64,000 bases of DNA from Lutjanus erythropterus. Lineage: Eukaryota; Chordata; Actinopteri; Lutjaniformes; Lutjanidae. The translations under genes and the position numbers were made by a program. The notes under the pieces were generated by a model. It worked only from the letters and a program-made list of their open reading frames with translations, was not told the origin of the DNA and searched no databases. Position 1 is the stretch's first letter. Every line of letters starts with the position of its first letter. The DNA lies in contig CM034599.1 in assembly GCA_020091685.1 (NCBI GenBank), positions 35,107,408 to 35,171,407 of the forward strand, in the 5' to 3' direction. Positions 61,090 through 64,000 of the stretch are shown in pieces.

Positions 61090-61510
61090 CAGCGTGGTCA
61101 CATTGTTAGCATGCTCATGCTAGCATTTAGCTCAAAACACATGCAGTGTGTATCTGCTCATGGGCGAGAGGCTTGTTCTCGTGGCAGAGCGGGATGTAAA
61201 CATTAATGGCGCCGTCCTGTAACCTCTCATCAATAAGCAGATGCACGCTTCCTTCTGCGCAGCGACACGGTTGGCGGGTGCAGTTCGGTGGAAAGAAAGT
61301 AGTTCCTACAGGGAACTGCTCACGACAAGGTCTGTGGATTATCTTGAACAACCAGGTCATGATTTTTGGAAAGAGACGTCGCTGTTGAGTTTTTCAAATG
61401 TATTTTTTGGCATTTTGAGCACCACAATTCTGAGTGTCATCTAATTCTATTATATTCGAGAGAAGGCAGACATCTCCACTCAGCAGCTCACACCAAAACT
61501 ACCTAGATGC
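61090..61510 (+). repeat. MITE family B copy
   Basis: It carries CACGACAAGGTCTGTGGATT, GGTCATGATTTTTGGAAAGA, TTGAGCACCACAATTC and CACACCAAAACTACCTAGAT in the family order. Confidence 0.65.
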
Positions 61511-62600
61511 AAGAGGTCCCTGCAGCTTCAGCTTGGGGTGTACAGGCTCAGTACTTTGTGAGGACCTGTCAAAATTTTTGCCACATTAAGTATATAAAAG
61601 TTTGCATCAGTCTTTTTTCAGTCCTGTCCCAAATCAGGAAATGTATCTGTCTTAACACTGAATTATGGACAGAAATATAAGGAATGAAGCACAGTTACGA
61701 GCACTGAATTAACATTATACTGTGAAGAGCTCAGGTTTCTTTTCACTGTTGTTTCTTTATTCACATTCATAGACCCTTTTCACAGCAGACATTTAGATTT
61801 ATCATTGCTGGAAAATCACAGGTGGAAGATTGCTCTGCTCCACTGAACACTGCAGAGTGATGCAGCAATTTATGCTGCGAGTTACTATAGAAACCTACTT
61901 CCACCAATGTGATGAAAAAAAGATCCTGTAACTCAGTGATTCTCAGCGTGTGGGCCTTGAGACATCATAAAAATTTTCAAAAAAAGTTTCAATTCTGTAA
62001 GTGTGAATTTACCATACAGTATTCATGATTAATTTATTAAAAGTTATTGGAACAAATGAAACAAAGCCATGGGATTCAAATTATGTGTTAGGCCGTCACA
62101 TGAACACAGACCAGATGTTGTTTCTCATCACTGGTACACTCGGTCTTGTGTTGGTAAAAGTTGTGGTTAAAGTTGGTGGGGTCACAGAGGATTTTCAGAT
62201 TTCAAAGTGGGCCTCGGTGTTCTTAAGTTTGAGAATGTTTGCTGTGAGTCATTCAAATCAAAAACTTTCTCAAAAAGACTCAATATCTGAAAACAATGAC
62301 TTCTTCATTATCAAGTCCCTCCAGGAAGTTGCGATCTCAACAATTCCCGCAAATTCAACCAATCCCTGTGATTCTGTGTGACCCTGCGATTTTGCCCAAA
62401 CTTTGCAACTTTTCCGCAAATTTGATCAGTGTAGCTTCCCACCAATCACAGCACCCCCCCCCCCCACACACAAACATCATAGATGTACATCTCAATGAAC
62501 CCACTCAACTTTTTGAGATTTACTTTTTTTGTTTGTTTTATGTACGAGTTTGAGCTCCAAAAAGATTCTGTTTCTTTTTTTTTTTCTTTAATAATTTTTA

Positions 62601-62765
62601 GGGCTTTTTATGTCTTTAATGGACAGGACAGTTGAAGATATGACAGGAAATGAGAAGAGAGAGCAGCAGAATGACACACAGCAAACAGACAGGCAGGCAG
62701 GATTCAGAGGACTCACAGCCTCCATACATGAGGTGCCGCTCTACCAACTGAGCTACTCAGGCGCC
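62601..62765 (-). repeat. tRNA-derived SINE, minus orientation
   Basis: Read on the minus strand it starts GGGCGCCTGAGTAGCTCAGT and TGGTAGAGCGGCACCTCATG, a clear tRNA-like head. It ends with the family body (CTCTCTTCTCATTTCCTGTC) and tail. Same family as 590-757. Confidence 0.75.
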
Positions 62766-63215
62766 CTCAAATTCTGCTTCTTTGCATGTTTATATTCCCC
62801 AAACTAAAATTTCAAGTTATTGTTTGGCTGCTGCACTGACCGGATCCAATCTGTGGCCCGTTTCTGTCAACCAACAAACCAGGTATGAAGTTACTAGTGA
62901 TGTGTGGAAAATGTTGTTAACATTCTTCTGAAACAATCAGAACTGATGACAGCAAGGGACGACAATGAAAAACAAAAACTGACTGCGATCGTCCTTTGTT
63001 TCTTTTTATAACTCGTTGCTGTTTGTGTGGAGAACTGAAGTGAAACATGTTACACTGTGTTTTGTAAGTGCAAAAGACAAAAGAACAACAGTTTTCCCAG
63101 AGAGCAGTGCACACTTCCTCCCATACAATTTTATTCACAGAAAGCAAAAAAAATAAAAAGACACAGGTTTCAAATGAAGTTAAGCACTGACAAATGAGCT
63201 CAGTCATTATGTGTC

Positions 63216-64000
63216 AAATATTTATTCCTTTAAAACGTTTATTACTGATTAAATTCATGTAGGGAAAAATGAATAGTACATCTCTTTTTCTCCAGTGTAC
63301 AGCAAACCACAGCTGACGAGTGTGTTTCAACCATAGCACACGGGGAGCATGTTCAACACATGCACAGTTTGGTGTGTGCTAATTCTGTGTGTATGTTCTA
63401 TATTGAATATAAACACACAAATATATTTATATATACATACACGTAATGAATAGAAATCATAAAGTGTGAGATTTGATACCATTCCTAGGCCCTGGAGGTC
63501 ACATGACCTGTGTCAGGATCCCAAACTGGCTGCCAGAGTCTGCCCAGAAGCTTAGCCAACACCTCCAGCTCTCTCATTTATTACTCTCCCAATTCAAAAA
63601 TAAAGAAAAACATGTCAGCAATCGACATCGAACGACGCTTCGGCCTCTGTGACAAACCCTGGACGTGGAGCCCGAGAGGAGCTCGGGCCCCGACACGCTG
63701 GGATCAGTGCTGCAGTTCATCCCCGTTTGTTCTTACGTTAACAGTCCCCACTTTCACTGCCACACTCTCATCATCATGGATGCCAAAAACACTGCGCGGT
63801 AACACTTCAGTTGAACAGGTGGGAGGCGGGGTTGGGGTTCAACAGAGAGAAGCGAACAGAAACATGACATCATAGTTTACTGGAAAAACCCTATACGGCC
63901 TTTAAGAAACCCAGCAATGATGCTCTCTACAAACTTTTATGATTAAAATGTCATCTAAGGACTTCTATGAGATTGGATTTGGTTGCTAAGAGCTGCATGT
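63216..64000 (-). other. Possible 3' UTR of a minus-strand gene (RAB35 expected)
   Basis: Two minus-strand AATAAA signals (TTTATT on plus at 63221-63226 and 63238-63243) are followed, in the minus-strand upstream direction, by unique-looking sequence up to the window edge. In vertebrates RAB35 lies tail to tail with BICDL1, so its 3' UTR would be expected here. No RAB35 coding sequence is visible, in particular no C-terminal CC prenylation end. A plus-strand open frame at 63510-63875 has no recognisable domain and I do not treat it as a gene. Confidence 0.35.

Larger units (their letters stand above)
60361..63215. other. Intergenic DNA between BICDL1 and the next gene
   Basis: It contains the family B MITE, a probable hAT-type fragment (61936-62242, start CAGTGATTCTCAGCGTGTG with an inverted end near 62242), a poly-C run (62453-62467) and a SINE (62601-62765). 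No coding exon is recognised. Confidence 0.6.

Noticed and set aside
63510-63875. Plus-strand open frame of 121 codons at the right edge
   Set aside because: No recognisable domain, no splice context, and it lies in what looks like minus-strand 3' UTR.

Overview
The window is nuclear DNA from a vertebrate, almost certainly a teleost fish. It is AT-rich and intron-rich. It carries tRNA-derived SINEs and many short palindromic DNA transposons (MITEs) of types common in fish. The two recognisable genes lie side by side as CIT and BICDL1 do in vertebrates.

Left part (1 to about 17.7 kb): the minus strand carries a piece of CIT (citron Rho-interacting kinase). Two clear coiled-coil exons lie at 8701-8844 and 7090-7209. 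A third exon at 17574-17724 matches the linker after the kinase domain. That exon has clean splice sites but also an in-frame TGA. I found no kinase-domain exons between it and the next gene, and no later CIT exon in the leftmost 7 kb, so CIT must continue to the left of the window. The introns hold SINEs, remnants of at least two LINEs, and an intact-looking hAT-type element with target-site duplication.

Middle (about 25.7 to 54.0 kb): a complete plus-strand BICDL1 (BICDR-1) gene with ten coding exons encodes a 615-residue coiled-coil dynein/dynactin adaptor. All junctions have GT/AG signals, and the frame is kept throughout. Exon 1 holds the CC1 box (AAKLG) that contacts dynein light intermediate chain. 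Exon 7 (48 codons) has no counterpart in the mammalian protein as I remember it and can be skipped in frame. Intron 9 holds a strong candidate alternative exon that would end the protein in a very hydrophobic 16-residue tail.

Right part (54.0 to 64.0 kb): BICDL1 3' UTR and intergenic DNA rich in MITEs. At 63.2-64.0 kb the minus strand may be the 3' UTR of the next gene; RAB35 is expected there from vertebrate gene order, but no RAB35 coding sequence is visible.

How the genes relate: CIT and BICDL1 are transcribed divergently. Citron acts at the cytokinetic midbody and BICDL1 links Rab6 vesicles to dynein. I see no operon-like or novel multi-gene system. The points most worth a second look are the stop-containing CIT exon with no visible kinase exons, the hydrophobic-tail exon and cassette-like exon 7 of BICDL1, and a nested palindromic repeat in intron 6.
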